Part shown: one piece after another, positions 7,194-15,528 of the stretch
How the letters are laid out: each line of letters starts with the position of its first letter
Position numbering within the stretch: position 1 is the stretch's first letter
NCBI RefSeq assembly: GCF_900115435.1
Contig: NZ_FOWK01000011.1
Coordinates: forward strand, 95,611-159,610
DNA length: 64,000 nt
Reading direction: 5' to 3'
Origin: Prevotella sp. tf2-5
Lineage (GTDB): Bacteria > Bacteroidota > Bacteroidia > Bacteroidales > Bacteroidaceae
The notes under the pieces: generated by a model
The model's input: the letters and a program-made list of their open reading frames with translations, nothing else
Databases searched by the model: none
What the model was told of the DNA's origin: nothing
Program-made: the position numbers and the translations under genes

Positions 7194-9128
7194 ATGAAAG
7201 GAATGTTACAATATATCCGACGCAAGCTCTCCGTCAGGGTCAGTTTATGGGTGGTGCTTTTTGCCGCTCTCATCTTTGTCGTGGCACTCGGGTTCCAGTT
7301 CTATCAGTCTCGTGAGGCTGTGCGTCAGGAAGCCATCAGTCATGCCTCTCAGATCCTCGACAAGACATCACTGCGTGTCGAGGGGATCCTGAACCGTGTG
7401 GAAGTGGCGTCAAACATGACTAAATGGCTCGTACTACGACATCCTAACAAAGCGGACTCCATGTTCGTTTATAGTCGTGGTATGTTGCAGAACAATCCCG
7501 ACTTCTACAACTGTTCCATCGCTTTTGAACCAGAACATTTCCAAGACAAGGGTCGCTATTTCTCTGCTTACACCAGATATGTCGGTGACAGTTTACGTAC
7601 TACACAAGGCGGAAGCGACAATTATCAGTATTTCTTCATGGACTGGTATCTGATGTCCACTCTATTGGATAAACCGTGCTGGACGGAGCCTTATGTGGAT
7701 TTTGATGTGGCTACGAACACGAGTGAGATGGTGACCAGCTATTGCCAGACCATCAAGGACAAGGAGGGAAAGAAAATAGGCGTCATCAACACCAGCCTCT
7801 CTATCAATTGGCTCTCACAGACCATCTCGATGGTAAAGCCCTACCCTAACTCCTACAGTATCATGATTGGACGTGGTGGTACCTATTTTGTGCATCCTGA
7901 CACCACGAAGATCACACGCCAGACCATCTTCACCCAGACAATGGAACACCCCGACACGGCTTTAATCGCACTGGGACATGCCATGCAGAGAGGTGAGGAG
8001 GGCATGAAGAAAATGTTCTTCAACGGAAAGGACTGTTACGTATTCTATAAGCCCCTCGGTCAGACCGGCTGTTCAATGGCTATCGTCTGTCCGGAGGAAG
8101 ATATCTTCGGTGGTTTCGATCGCCTACGCCGCGCTGTCATGTCCATCGTTGTCGTAGGACTGTTGCTGATGCTCTATTTATTCATCCGCATCATCACCCG
8201 TGAGCTGAGTCCCTTGCGCCGGTTGGCAAGGGAGGCAGAGACGATTGCATCAGGGCAGTTTGACGCAGTACTTCCTGACTTCCAGCGCATCGACGAGATT
8301 GGTCAACTGAGCCACTCGTTCGGCAATATGCAGCAGTCGTTGGTTAAATATATTGAGGAACTGAAAGAAACCACCGCTCAGAAAGCTTCGATAGAGAGTG
8401 ACCTTCGTATTGCCAGTGGTATACAGATGGGTATGCTTCCCGAGCAGTTCCCCACCAAGGCAGACCGCGACGACGTACAGATTTATGCCTCACTGACTCC
8501 TGCCAAGGAGGTCGGTGGTGACTTGTTCGACTTCTATTTCCGTGACGACAAACTCTTTTTCTGTATCGGTGACGTATCTGGAAAGGGCGTTCCCGCCTCC
8601 CTCTTCATGGCGGTCACCAGATCTGTCTTCCGCACCGTATCAGTACATGAGTCAATGCCGAATAACATCGTGACTATAATGAACACGATTATCGCCGATA
8701 TGAATAAAACGCAGATGTTCGTTACACTCTTCGTCGGTGTGCTCGATTTGCCCACAGGGCATCTGCACTACTGCAATGCCGGTCATGATGCTCCACTGCT
8801 CATCGGAGACGGCATCGGTGAGTTGCCTTGCGACCCGAACATTCCCGTAGGTTTCTTGCCATCATGGGAGTACTCACTACAAGAGGCACAAATCTCAACA
8901 GGCACTACTATCTTCCTCTTCACTGACGGACTGACCGAGGCAATGGATGCCAATTATAATCAGTTCCAAATGGAACGTATCAACGATGTAGCATCACAGG
9001 CTCTCTCTCAGCAACAGCAAGAACCTCATAAGCTCATCAACAAGATGACGGATGCAGTTCATCAATTCGTTGGGGATGCAGAACAGAGTGATGACCTGAC
9101 GATGATGGCGATACAATACATCAGGTAA
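7194..9128 (+). CDS. Membrane PP2C phosphatase (SpoIIE/RsbU type) with periplasmic sensor and HAMP
   Basis: 644 residues. Membrane segment 1 is at about 16-35 (LWVVLFAALIFVVALGFQF). Residues about 36-315 form a periplasmic double-Cache-like domain (SYCQTIKDKEGKKIGVINTS is typical). Membrane segment 2 is at about 317-338, then a HAMP linker (ITRELSPLRRLAREAETI), a coiled coil, and from about 405 a PP2C/SpoIIE catalytic domain. Its metal-site motifs are intact: VGGDLFDFYF, CIGDVSGKGVPASLFMA, CNAGHDAPLL, LFTDGLTEAM and EQSDDLTMMAI. Such enzymes dephosphorylate a Ser-phosphorylated STAS protein. No STAS partner is in this operon; the nearest is at 26711-27022. The catalytic part is very like that of the gene at 27473-29488. 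Confidence 0.92.
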   Translation: MKGMLQYIRRKLSVRVSLWVVLFAALIFVVALGFQFYQSREAVRQEAISHASQILDKTSLRVEGILNRVEVASNMTKWLVLRHPNKADSMFVYSRGMLQNNPDFYNCSIAFEPEHFQDKGRYFSAYTRYVGDSLRTTQGGSDNYQYFFMDWYLMSTLLDKPCWTEPYVDFDVATNTSEMVTSYCQTIKDKEGKKIGVINTSLSINWLSQTISMVKPYPNSYSIMIGRGGTYFVHPDTTKITRQTIFTQTMEHPDTALIALGHAMQRGEEGMKKMFFNGKDCYVFYKPLGQTGCSMAIVCPEEDIFGGFDRLRRAVMSIVVVGLLLMLYLFIRIITRELSPLRRLAREAETIASGQFDAVLPDFQRIDEIGQLSHSFGNMQQSLVKYIEELKETTAQKASIESDLRIASGIQMGMLPEQFPTKADRDDVQIYASLTPAKEVGGDLFDFYFRDDKLFFCIGDVSGKGVPASLFMAVTRSVFRTVSVHESMPNNIVTIMNTIIADMNKTQMFVTLFVGVLDLPTGHLHYCNAGHDAPLLIGDGIGELPCDPNIPVGFLPSWEYSLQEAQISTGTTIFLFTDGLTEAMDANYNQFQMERINDVASQALSQQQQEPHKLINKMTDAVHQFVGDAEQSDDLTMMAIQYIR

Positions 9129-9160
9129 ACTCATAAACATTGTTTTCCAAGGGTCATGGT

Positions 9161-9203
9161 AATATCTGTTATACCCCCATTGCAATATCTATTATACCCC
9201 CAT
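9161..9203. repeat. 20-bp near-perfect direct repeat
   Basis: AATATCTGTTATACCCCCAT at 9161-9180 recurs at 9184-9203 with one change (G to A), offset 23 bp. It lies just after the phosphatase stop, in the 171-bp gap before the convergent TPR gene. The two copies on one face every two helical turns could bind a protein, or the repeat could be chance duplication. Confidence 0.6.
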
Positions 9204-9206
9204 AAC

Positions 9207-9257
9207 GATGCCTTGCATCACTCATAGGAGATATTGGAATAAGTGATGCAAGGTATC
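9207..9257. terminator. Bidirectional terminator-like hairpin
   Basis: GATGCCTTGCATCACT (9207-9222) pairs with AGTGATGCAAGGTATC (9242-9257), a 16-bp stem with one G-U and a 19-nt loop, between the convergent phosphatase and TPR genes. No strong T run follows on either strand, so it may be a processing or stabilising hairpin instead. Confidence 0.5.
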
Positions 9258-9299
9258 GGAATAAAAAGCATCTAAGGGGGGGCTTTTAGCAGATGGGAA

Positions 9300-9995
9300 T
9301 TACTTGATTCGCTTATAGAAAGCACGGAGTGAGCCTTGGTTGACTCCCCTACCCGACAGTTTGTCGAGTTCCCTCCGTGCGGCATCATTTCTTCCTAAAC
9401 GGATAAGCACGTCTATGTACGACAACTGGTAGTCAGTATTATCAGGGTCCCTTTTTGTCGCCTCTTCCCAATCATAGAGAGCAGCCTCATAACGCTGCAT
9501 ATCCGTCTCTAGAGATGCACGAGCCACAAAGCCAGCAACAGAGTCCGGGTGTTGCTCCACCACAATATTCAGTAAATCGAGCGCATCATTACGCTTACCC
9601 ATCAACTGGTACACATACGACAATCCTAAACGCGCCTCCATATGAGTCGGTTTCTCCAGCAAGATGTCGTTATAGTCATTCTTCGCCAAGTCATAACGGC
9701 GAAGATGGATATAGGCATAGGCACGATAGAACAAGGCTGTGAGGTTTTTATCGTCATTCCGCAGGATCAGTTTATATTCGTCAACCGCGAACTCCCACTG
9801 CTGCAACTCCAGATTGACAGCTGCCTTTCTCAGATGAAGGTCGACATTATACGGAGACTGTGCGATCTGTTGATTGAGAACATTCAACGAGTCACGCCAC
9901 TCCTGGTTGGTCTGCGCCAGCACTGTCTGTTGCTGAGTCACAGCAACAGACAGGAGTAGCAGCATCAAGCCTTTTTGATATAGTCTACGATCCAT
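9300..9995 (-). CDS. Secreted tetratricopeptide-repeat protein
   Basis: 231 residues with a probable signal peptide ([20 protein letters not shown], cut near VLAQ). The rest is TPR helices with the usual spacing ([80 protein letters not shown]), about five repeats. It should be a periplasmic scaffold; the partner is unknown. The gene overlaps the leuB 3' end by 31 bp. A second ATG at 9965 forms TGATG with the leuB stop and would be ideally coupled, but would remove the charged N-region of the signal peptide, so I keep the longer start. Confidence 0.85.
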   Translation of the reverse strand: MDRRLYQKGLMLLLLSVAVTQQQTVLAQTNQEWRDSLNVLNQQIAQSPYNVDLHLRKAAVNLELQQWEFAVDEYKLILRNDDKNLTALFYRAYAYIHLRRYDLAKNDYNDILLEKPTHMEARLGLSYVYQLMGKRNDALDLLNIVVEQHPDSVAGFVARASLETDMQRYEAALYDWEEATKRDPDNTDYQLSYIDVLIRLGRNDAARRELDKLSGRGVNQGSLRAFYKRIK

Positions 9996-11026
9996 GCACC
10001 TACCTCTTTGGTACCGTATTTAGCACCACCTTCCACCTGTATCTCAGGAGTACGGACATTGGCATCAAGGGAAGCATTCACAGCCTCACGAATCAAAGCA
10101 CCCTCTTTCTTCAGGTCAAAGTGTTCCAGCAGCATCGCAGCGGAGAGAATCTCAGCAAGCGGGTTGGCAATATTCTGTCCTGCTGCCTGTGGCCATGAGC
10201 CATGAACTGGTTCGAACAACGGGGTGTGCTCACCTAAAGATGATGAAGGCTGCAAGCCCATAGAACCTGTGATACAGGAAGTCTCATCAGTGAGGATATC
10301 ACCAAACGTATTCTCTGTCACGATGACATCAAAGAAACGAGGCTCTGTCAATACACGCATAGAAGCATTGTCGATAAACATATAGTCAGTATTCACATCA
10401 GGATACTGTGGCTCCATCTCCTTGGCTATCTGACGCCACAGACGACTGCTGGCAAGCACATTCGCCTTATCGACTACTGTCAGGTGCTTCTTACGCTTCT
10501 GTGCTGTCTCAAAGGCTACCTTCAGGATACGCTCGATCTCCGGACGAGTATAGATATCCGTGTCGTATGCCTTGTCATTGTCCTGATATTTCTCACCGAA
10601 ATACATACCACCAGTCAGTTCACGGATGACTACGAAATCGGCACCCTTCAGTAACTCGTCTTTCAACGGAGACTTATGCAACAGACAGTCAAAGGTGGCA
10701 ACGGGACGTACGTTGGCGAACAGTCCCAATTTCTTACGCATGGCAAGAAGACCCTGCTCAGGACGAACCTTCGCTGTGGGGTTATTGTCAAAACGGAGGT
10801 CACCGACAGCGGCAAACAATACTGCATCGGCACGCATACATACATCATGGGTAGCCTCTGGATAAGGATCACCTACCGCGTCAATAGCATGAGCACCACA
10901 GAGAGCTTCCTCGTAAGAGAACTCATGTCCAAACTTCTCGGCGATAGCATCCATCACAGCTACACCTTGTTTCATAATCTCTGGTCCTATTCCGTCACCA
11001 GGAAGGACAGCAATTTTCAGTTTCAT
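9965..11026 (-). CDS. leuB: 3-isopropylmalate dehydrogenase
   Basis: 353 residues, the usual length. It oxidises and decarboxylates 3-isopropylmalate with NAD in leucine synthesis. Visible motifs are the N-terminal [20 protein letters not shown], the substrate loop with Arg residues ([17 protein letters not shown] and [15 protein letters not shown]), [13 protein letters not shown], the metal-binding Asp segment [15 protein letters not shown] and the NAD segment [22 protein letters not shown]. Other leucine genes are not in the window. It is 15 bp downstream of the HU-LysM gene on the same strand and runs into the TPR gene. Confidence 0.96.
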   Translation of the reverse strand: MKLKIAVLPGDGIGPEIMKQGVAVMDAIAEKFGHEFSYEEALCGAHAIDAVGDPYPEATHDVCMRADAVLFAAVGDLRFDNNPTAKVRPEQGLLAMRKKLGLFANVRPVATFDCLLHKSPLKDELLKGADFVVIRELTGGMYFGEKYQDNDKAYDTDIYTRPEIERILKVAFETAQKRKKHLTVVDKANVLASSRLWRQIAKEMEPQYPDVNTDYMFIDNASMRVLTEPRFFDVIVTENTFGDILTDETSCITGSMGLQPSSSLGEHTPLFEPVHGSWPQAAGQNIANPLAEILSAAMLLEHFDLKKEGALIREAVNASLDANVRTPEIQVEGGAKYGTKEVGAWIVDYIKKA

Positions 11027-11040
11027 ACTTATTATATTAT

Positions 11041-12171
11041 TTAATTATTTGATCTTCTCTTTTTCCATTTCAACTTGGGAATTTTGATAATCTGCCCCTC
11101 TTGTAACGGAGTATTGGGCTTCAAATCATTATATACCTCGATATAGCAAGACATTCCCTCGCCTAATTCATGACGAGCGATCCGAGACAGCGTCTCTCCT
11201 TTTCGTGCCTTTACCTCATGGTCGGTCCCAACGATATGGTAAGCACCAGTACGGACACGGGCATCCATCGCCTCATACTTCTTCCAAAACGGCTCTTCCT
11301 CAGCTTTCTGCTCTTGTCTCACCTCCTGTTTAGGTTGCTCTGCGACAGGTTGTTCCACTGTCGGTTGTTCTGCGACAGGCTCTTCAGCTATGGCTATGGT
11401 ATCGTTCGTCAGGTCCGGGATACTGTCTACGGCTGTCACTTCCGGAGTTTCTGTGACAGGTCCTTCCGAGACAGCATTTGCCGTTCTCTGTCCATACCAG
11501 TAACCTCCATAGGCGGAAGCAGCCATGAGTAATAAGGTAAGCAAAGCATAGCCTAATGTTTTTTTCCAAGATGAAAACTCCTCCTCTTCTTCGTAGAAAG
11601 ATAAGACTCCCTCTGGCTGAGGTTCCTCTGGCTGAGGTTCCTTCATTTGTGGCTTCTCCGTCTGGGGTTCTTCCTGAAGAGACTCTTCTTGAAAAGGTTC
11701 TTCAGCGACAGACTCCTTCTCTCCTTCCATAGCAGGATGATTACCTACAACATCCAACAGAGGCTGAGCGATCGTTGATTCCTCATTTTCTTGATCCTGG
11801 TCCATCTGTTCCTCTTCTGTCAAGTCATCAGCAAGGTCTTCAAACTCAATCCCGTCGTTAAGGACGACAGTCTCAAACTGCGAGAAAGGCTTATTGACCA
11901 GTTCTTTCATCATGGTATCAGGGGTAAAGGTGATCTTTGCATGACTGTCAATCATCACACGTTCACCGGTCCTGACACTAACACTCTCACGAGCCTCGAC
12001 ACGAATCATCTTGAAAGTACCGAGTCCCTTGATCTTTACGAGTTCCTCACTGTCAAGACGCTGCTGGATGAGCTCAAACATAGAAACAGCAAACTGACTC
12101 GCCTCCTTGGGGGTTAGTTTGTTTTTCTCGACAAGAATCTTCGCTATCTCCTGTATCGTCAATTTCCCCAT
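11041..12171 (-). CDS. HU-family DNA-binding domain fused to a membrane segment and LysM
   Basis: 376 residues from [20 protein letters not shown]. Residues 1-90 are an HU/IHF-like fold ([20 protein letters not shown], then [20 protein letters not shown]). Residues 90-195 are an acidic, Glu/Pro-rich linker. A single membrane helix lies at about 203-222 ([20 protein letters not shown]). A second Glu/Pro/Gln-rich stretch ([19 protein letters not shown]) leads to a C-terminal LysM domain at about 322-370 ([20 protein letters not shown], ending [12 protein letters not shown]). With HU in the cytoplasm and LysM outside, it could link the nucleoid to peptidoglycan. Bacteroidota are known to have HU domains fused to SPOR-type domains; this is a LysM variant. 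The start 2 bp after the upstream HU gene is preferred over an 11-residue longer reading. Confidence 0.9.
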   Translation of the reverse strand: MGKLTIQEIAKILVEKNKLTPKEASQFAVSMFELIQQRLDSEELVKIKGLGTFKMIRVEARESVSVRTGERVMIDSHAKITFTPDTMMKELVNKPFSQFETVVLNDGIEFEDLADDLTEEEQMDQDQENEESTIAQPLLDVVGNHPAMEGEKESVAEEPFQEESLQEEPQTEKPQMKEPQPEEPQPEGVLSFYEEEEEFSSWKKTLGYALLTLLLMAASAYGGYWYGQRTANAVSEGPVTETPEVTAVDSIPDLTNDTIAIAEEPVAEQPTVEQPVAEQPKQEVRQEQKAEEEPFWKKYEAMDARVRTGAYHIVGTDHEVKARKGETLSRIARHELGEGMSCYIEVYNDLKPNTPLQEGQIIKIPKLKWKKRRSNN

Positions 12172-12173
12172 CG

Positions 12174-12455
12174 TCAACGTCCTCCCTTCAGTTTCTCCTT
12201 CCACACTTGATTCGGCTTGAAGTTCAGTACCAGTTTGGGAGGTACGAGCATCCGCTGTCCTGTAGAGGGATTCACAATCACACGCTCCATTTTCTTCTTT
12301 GTCTCAAAGACACCAAAGTTAGGAACGATCACACTATTATCAGCCACAAACGCATCACTCATCGCTGTGATGATATTGTTCACGAGCTTCTGGGTCGACT
12401 TCTGGTCATACCCGGCACGTGTAGCTAACTCACTGATAAATTCCTTGTTATTCAT
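12174..12455 (-). CDS. HU-family DNA-binding protein
   Basis: 93 residues from MNNKEFISELATRAGYDQKS. It has the HU helix-turn-helix dimer region followed by the DNA-arm region (VIVPNFGVFETKKKMERVIVNPSTGQRM and LVLNFKPNQVWKEKLK). It should bend or compact DNA as a homodimer, or as a heterodimer with the HU part of the next gene. The ATG overlaps the rimO stop by 8 bp and the next gene follows after 2 bp, so the expression of rimO and both HU proteins is tightly coupled. An upstream 12-residue extension would lie inside rimO and is not favoured. Confidence 0.92.
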   Translation of the reverse strand: MNNKEFISELATRAGYDQKSTQKLVNNIITAMSDAFVADNSVIVPNFGVFETKKKMERVIVNPSTGQRMLVPPKLVLNFKPNQVWKEKLKGGR

Positions 12456-13749
12456 ATTGTGTTGTTGCGTATAAATCAAACTCTTCTGCACTAGTCACCT
12501 TGACATCATAAAACTCACCAATGGTCAGATTCTCCTTCATGGGAATCAGTACCTCCGGATCAACTTCAGGAGAACAGAACTCACTACGTCCGATGAACCA
12601 GTCACCTTCCGTCCTGTCAATGATGACACGTATTACCTTTCCTACCTTTGCACCTTCTATCTCTGCACTGATATGCTGTTGGATCCGCATCAAACGGTCA
12701 AGGCGAGCCTGCTTGACATCTGCTGGCACATCATCCTTATAATGTTTTGCCGAATAGGTGCCATCTTCCTCTGAATAGGCAAAAGCCCCCATTCTTTCGA
12801 AACGAGCCCAGCGAGTGAAATCCAACAGTTCTTGGAAATCTTCATCGGTTTCACCGGGGAATCCGACCATCAATGTGGTACGAAGATGGATACCTGGTAC
12901 TTCCTCACGAATCTTGCGTACAAGCTCATAGGTCTCTTCTTTAGTCACATGACGCACCATACGGGTTAACATATGGTCACTGATATGTTGAAGGGCAATA
13001 TCCAGATACTTACAGACATTTTTCTTTTCCCTCATCACTCTCAATAAGTCCCAAGGGAAATGAGCCGGATAGGCATAATGCAGACGGATCCATTCCACGC
13101 CCTCGATGTCAGCCATGCGCTCTATCAGTTCGGCAATGTGTTGTTTGCCGTCAATATCTATACCATAATAAGTCAACTCCTGTGCGATGATCTGGAATTC
13201 CTTGGTTCCTTGTGCTACCAGGGAACGAACCTCTTCCAATATCTCCTCTATAGGACGACTCTGGTGCTTGCCTGTAATGATAGGAATGGCACAATAGGCA
13301 CAATGGCGGTCACAACCCTCACTGATCTTAATATAGGCATAGTGACGAGGGGTTGTGAGATGGCGGGGGGCTGTGGTATTTATAGTATCAATAGTGACTA
13401 TAGTGTTTAATAGTTCCTTATAGTTGAACTTTCCATACCAACCATCGACTTCTGGAATCTCTTGTTCAAGGTCTGCAAGATAACGCTCTGAAAGACATCC
13501 CATTACGTAAAGCTTTTCTATTCTCCCTTCAGTCTTTGCCTGTGCAAACTCAAGGATGGTGTCTATACTCTCCTGTTTGGCATCCTCGATGAAACCACAC
13601 GTATTAATCACCACTATTTCACCATGGGGATCATTACTATCATGCGTCACATGATAGCCGTTAGCTTCAAAGAGTCCCATCAATTTCTCACTGTCAACAA
13701 GATTCTTCGAGCATCCCAACGTGATAAAATCGATGGTCTTTTTACTCAT
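12448..13749 (-). CDS. rimO: Ribosomal protein S12 methylthiotransferase RimO
   Basis: 433 residues, usual length. A radical-SAM enzyme that methylthiolates Asp89 (E. coli numbering) of ribosomal protein S12. The N-terminal UPF0004 domain binds an auxiliary cluster with three Cys (FITLGCSKNLVDSE, VVINTCGFIEDAK, YVMGCLSER). The radical-SAM motif is SEGCDRHCAYCAIPIITGKH and a TRAM domain closes the chain (GKVIRVIIDRTEGDWFIGRS). The MGCLSERY and SEGCD signatures point to RimO rather than MiaB. It overlaps ftsY by 8 bp (ATGAGTAA) and the HU gene by 8 bp. Confidence 0.95.
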   Translation of the reverse strand: MSKKTIDFITLGCSKNLVDSEKLMGLFEANGYHVTHDSNDPHGEIVVINTCGFIEDAKQESIDTILEFAQAKTEGRIEKLYVMGCLSERYLADLEQEIPEVDGWYGKFNYKELLNTIVTIDTINTTAPRHLTTPRHYAYIKISEGCDRHCAYCAIPIITGKHQSRPIEEILEEVRSLVAQGTKEFQIIAQELTYYGIDIDGKQHIAELIERMADIEGVEWIRLHYAYPAHFPWDLLRVMREKKNVCKYLDIALQHISDHMLTRMVRHVTKEETYELVRKIREEVPGIHLRTTLMVGFPGETDEDFQELLDFTRWARFERMGAFAYSEEDGTYSAKHYKDDVPADVKQARLDRLMRIQQHISAEIEGAKVGKVIRVIIDRTEGDWFIGRSEFCSPEVDPEVLIPMKENLTIGEFYDVKVTSAEEFDLYATTQYE

Positions 13750-14698
13750 TCTTAAACAAGGAATCTACAAACTGGCGTTTATTAAACAACTGGAGGTCTT
13801 CCATACCCTCACCCAAACCGATATATTTCACAGGGACTTTCAACTGGTCGCTAATACCAATCACCACACCACCTTTTGCGGTTCCATCGAGTTTGGTAAT
13901 AGCAAGAGAGGTGATCTGGGTCACTGCAGAGAACTGTTTTGCCTGCTCAAAGGCATTCTGCCCAGTACTACCATCCAAAACAAGCATTACCTCATCGGGA
14001 GCCTCAGGCAGTACCTTTTTCATCACATCTTTGATCTTCTTCAACTCATTCATCAGTCCCACCTTATTATGCAGGCGACCAGCGGTGTCAATGAGAACCA
14101 CATCAGCTCCATTTGCTTTGGCGGAACTAAGCGTGTCGAAAGCCACTGAGGCAGGATCGCTGCCCATCTGTTGCTTAATGACAGGAACACCGACACGCTC
14201 TCCCCAGATGCACAACTGCTCAACGGCAGCGGCACGGAAGGTATCGGCAGCACCTAAATACACTTTCTTTCCAGCCTGTTTGAACTGCCAGGCAAGTTTT
14301 CCGATAGTAGTAGTCTTACCAACGCCATTCACACCTACAACTAAAATGACATAAGGTTTGTGGTCTGCGGGTAAGTCCCAGTTATCGTTATCCTCAGAGT
14401 TGTTCTCTGCGAGCAATGCGGCGATTTCATCACGAAGTATGCCATTCAGTTCACTGGTACTGACATATTTGTCACGAGCCACACGCTCCTCAATACGCTG
14501 TATAATCTTCAAAGTCGTGTCAACACCCACATCACTGGTTATCAACACTTCCTCCAAGTCATCCAACACATCGTCATCCACCTTCGACTTTCCTGCCACA
14601 GCACGTGCCAGTTTGTCGAACACGCTCGTCTTCGTCTTCTCCAGACCTTTATCGAGTGTTTCCTTTTTATCCTTATTAAAGAAACCAAATATACCCAT
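13742..14698 (-). CDS. ftsY: FtsY, signal recognition particle receptor
   Basis: 318 residues. The SRP-receptor GTPase that docks ribosomes carrying membrane proteins. After a short N-terminal segment and the four-helix N domain comes the G domain: VVGVNGVGKTTTIGKLAW (P-loop), AADTFRAAAVEQL, VLIDTAGRLHNKVGLMNELK, TKLDGTAKGGVVIGISDQ and YIGLGEGMEDLQLF. The long acidic A domain of the E. coli protein is missing, as is usual in this phylum. A terminator and a -7 box separate it from the ribosomal protein genes upstream, so it may have its own promoter. Confidence 0.96.
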   Translation of the reverse strand: MGIFGFFNKDKKETLDKGLEKTKTSVFDKLARAVAGKSKVDDDVLDDLEEVLITSDVGVDTTLKIIQRIEERVARDKYVSTSELNGILRDEIAALLAENNSEDNDNWDLPADHKPYVILVVGVNGVGKTTTIGKLAWQFKQAGKKVYLGAADTFRAAAVEQLCIWGERVGVPVIKQQMGSDPASVAFDTLSSAKANGADVVLIDTAGRLHNKVGLMNELKKIKDVMKKVLPEAPDEVMLVLDGSTGQNAFEQAKQFSAVTQITSLAITKLDGTAKGGVVIGISDQLKVPVKYIGLGEGMEDLQLFNKRQFVDSLFKNE

Positions 14699-14725
14699 AA
14701 TATTTATTTATTTCGATTTCAACGG

Positions 14726-14733
14726 CAAAGGTA
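14726..14733 (-). promoter_or_regulatory. -7 element (TACCTTTG) of ftsY
   Basis: The minus strand reads TACCTTTG 28 bp before the ftsY start and directly after the terminator at 14738-14771. The -33 position reads TTTC, a poor match. This would restart transcription for ftsY-rimO-HU. Confidence 0.5.
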
Positions 14734-14737
14734 CAAA

Positions 14738-14771
14738 AAAAAGCCGAAACCATGAAAGATTTCGGCTTTTT
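14738..14771 (-). terminator. Rho-independent terminator after DUF4295
   Basis: AAGCCGAAA (14741-14749) pairs with TTTCGGCTT (14760-14768) with a 10-nt loop. On the minus strand the stem is followed by eight T residues. It closes the rpmB-rpmG-DUF4295 unit, and its flanking A/T runs make it usable in both directions. Confidence 0.8.
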
Positions 14772-14790
14772 CTATATTACTCTTTAAATA

Positions 14791-14949
14791 TTAGTTCTTA
14801 AAGAAGTCCTTAACCTCCTCGTTAGGAACCATCTGCTCATCGAAGATGTAAGCACCTGTCTTAGGGCTTTTTACCATCTTGATAACCTTTGTGTAAGCGC
14901 GACCATCCTTAGAACCTTCATGGAGGGTTGCGACGGTTTTCTTTGCCAT
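14791..14949 (-). CDS. DUF4295 small basic protein (probable Bacteroidota 50S protein)
   Basis: 52 residues, MAKKTVATLHEGSKDGRAYT to the end VPNEEVKDFFKN. Small basic proteins of this family (DUF4295) are found in Bacteroidota right behind rpmG, as here with a 12-bp gap. From memory, a phylum-specific large-subunit protein of this kind was named bL38 from a Flavobacterium ribosome structure; I am not certain that this is the same family. The position inside the L28-L33 unit supports a ribosomal role. Confidence 0.85.
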   Translation of the reverse strand: MAKKTVATLHEGSKDGRAYTKVIKMVKSPKTGAYIFDEQMVPNEEVKDFFKN

Positions 14950-14961
14950 GCTTTAAATAGA

Positions 14962-15153
14962 TTATTTAATCTCCTTGTGCACTGTCATGCGCTTCAGGAT
15001 GGGGTTATACTTCTTCAATTCCATTCTCTCAGGAGTGTTCTTACGGTTCTTGGTCGTGATATAACGACTTGTTCCGGGCAATCCACTCTCTTTCATCTCG
15101 GTACACTCCAGGATTACCTGAACGCGATTACCTTTAGCTTTCTTGCCTGCCAT
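14962..15153 (-). CDS. rpmG: 50S ribosomal protein L33
   Basis: 63 residues, somewhat longer than the 50-55 residue norm. The family core is clear: [14 protein letters not shown], then [21 protein letters not shown] and [12 protein letters not shown]. Only one cysteine remains of the CxxC pairs of the zinc-binding form, so this is the cysteine-free (C-minus) type. It starts 3 bp after rpmB. This is the middle gene of the three-gene ribosomal unit. Confidence 0.95.
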   Translation of the reverse strand: MAGKKAKGNRVQVILECTEMKESGLPGTSRYITTKNRKNTPERMELKKYNPILKRMTVHKEIK

Positions 15154-15156
15154 GTG

Positions 15157-15420
15157 TTAGTCTCCTATAACTTTAATGTCCTTCCAGTCTACATAACCTT
15201 TAGCAACAGCCTGCTTCAGGGCAGCGTCCAGACCTACCTTATTAATCATACGCAGACCAGCGGCGCTGATCTTCAACTGAATCCAGCAAGCCTCCTCTAC
15301 ATAGTAGAACTTCTTGCTGAACAGGTTTACATCAAAGCTGCGCTTTGTGCGGTGCTTTGAGTGAGACACATTATTACCAATCTGTGCCTTCTTTCCCGTA
15401 ATCTGACAAATTTTAGACAT
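15157..15420 (-). CDS. rpmB: 50S ribosomal protein L28
   Basis: 87 residues. The start [20 protein letters not shown] and [20 protein letters not shown] are typical of bL28, followed by [20 protein letters not shown]. First gene of the rpmB-rpmG-DUF4295 unit. The -7 box lies 52 bp upstream and is directly preceded by a tandem heptamer repeat. Confidence 0.96.
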   Translation of the reverse strand: MSKICQITGKKAQIGNNVSHSKHRTKRSFDVNLFSKKFYYVEEACWIQLKISAAGLRMINKVGLDAALKQAVAKGYVDWKDIKVIGD

Positions 15421-15471
15421 TCCTATCTACTTTTTTGTGTTCCTAAATTGTAACTTACTCCAAACAGGGTG

Positions 15472-15479
15472 CAAAGGTA
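15472..15479 (-). promoter_or_regulatory. -7 element (TACCTTTG) of rpmB
   Basis: The minus strand reads TACCTTTG. The expected -33 position (15499-15502) falls inside the heptamer array and has no TTTG in the usual sense. Confidence 0.5.
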
Positions 15480-15485
15480 CGAAAA

Positions 15486-15520
15486 AGTTTAGAGTTTAGA
15501 GTTTAAAGTTTAGAGTTTTC
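15486..15520. repeat. Tandem heptamer repeat (AGTTTAG, five copies)
   Basis: Five consecutive 7-bp units: AGTTTAG, AGTTTAG, AGTTTAA, AGTTTAG, AGTTTTC. It lies between the pncC stop and the rpmB -7 box and covers the place where the -33 box should be. Confidence 0.85.
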
Positions 15521-15528
15521 TCTTTCTC

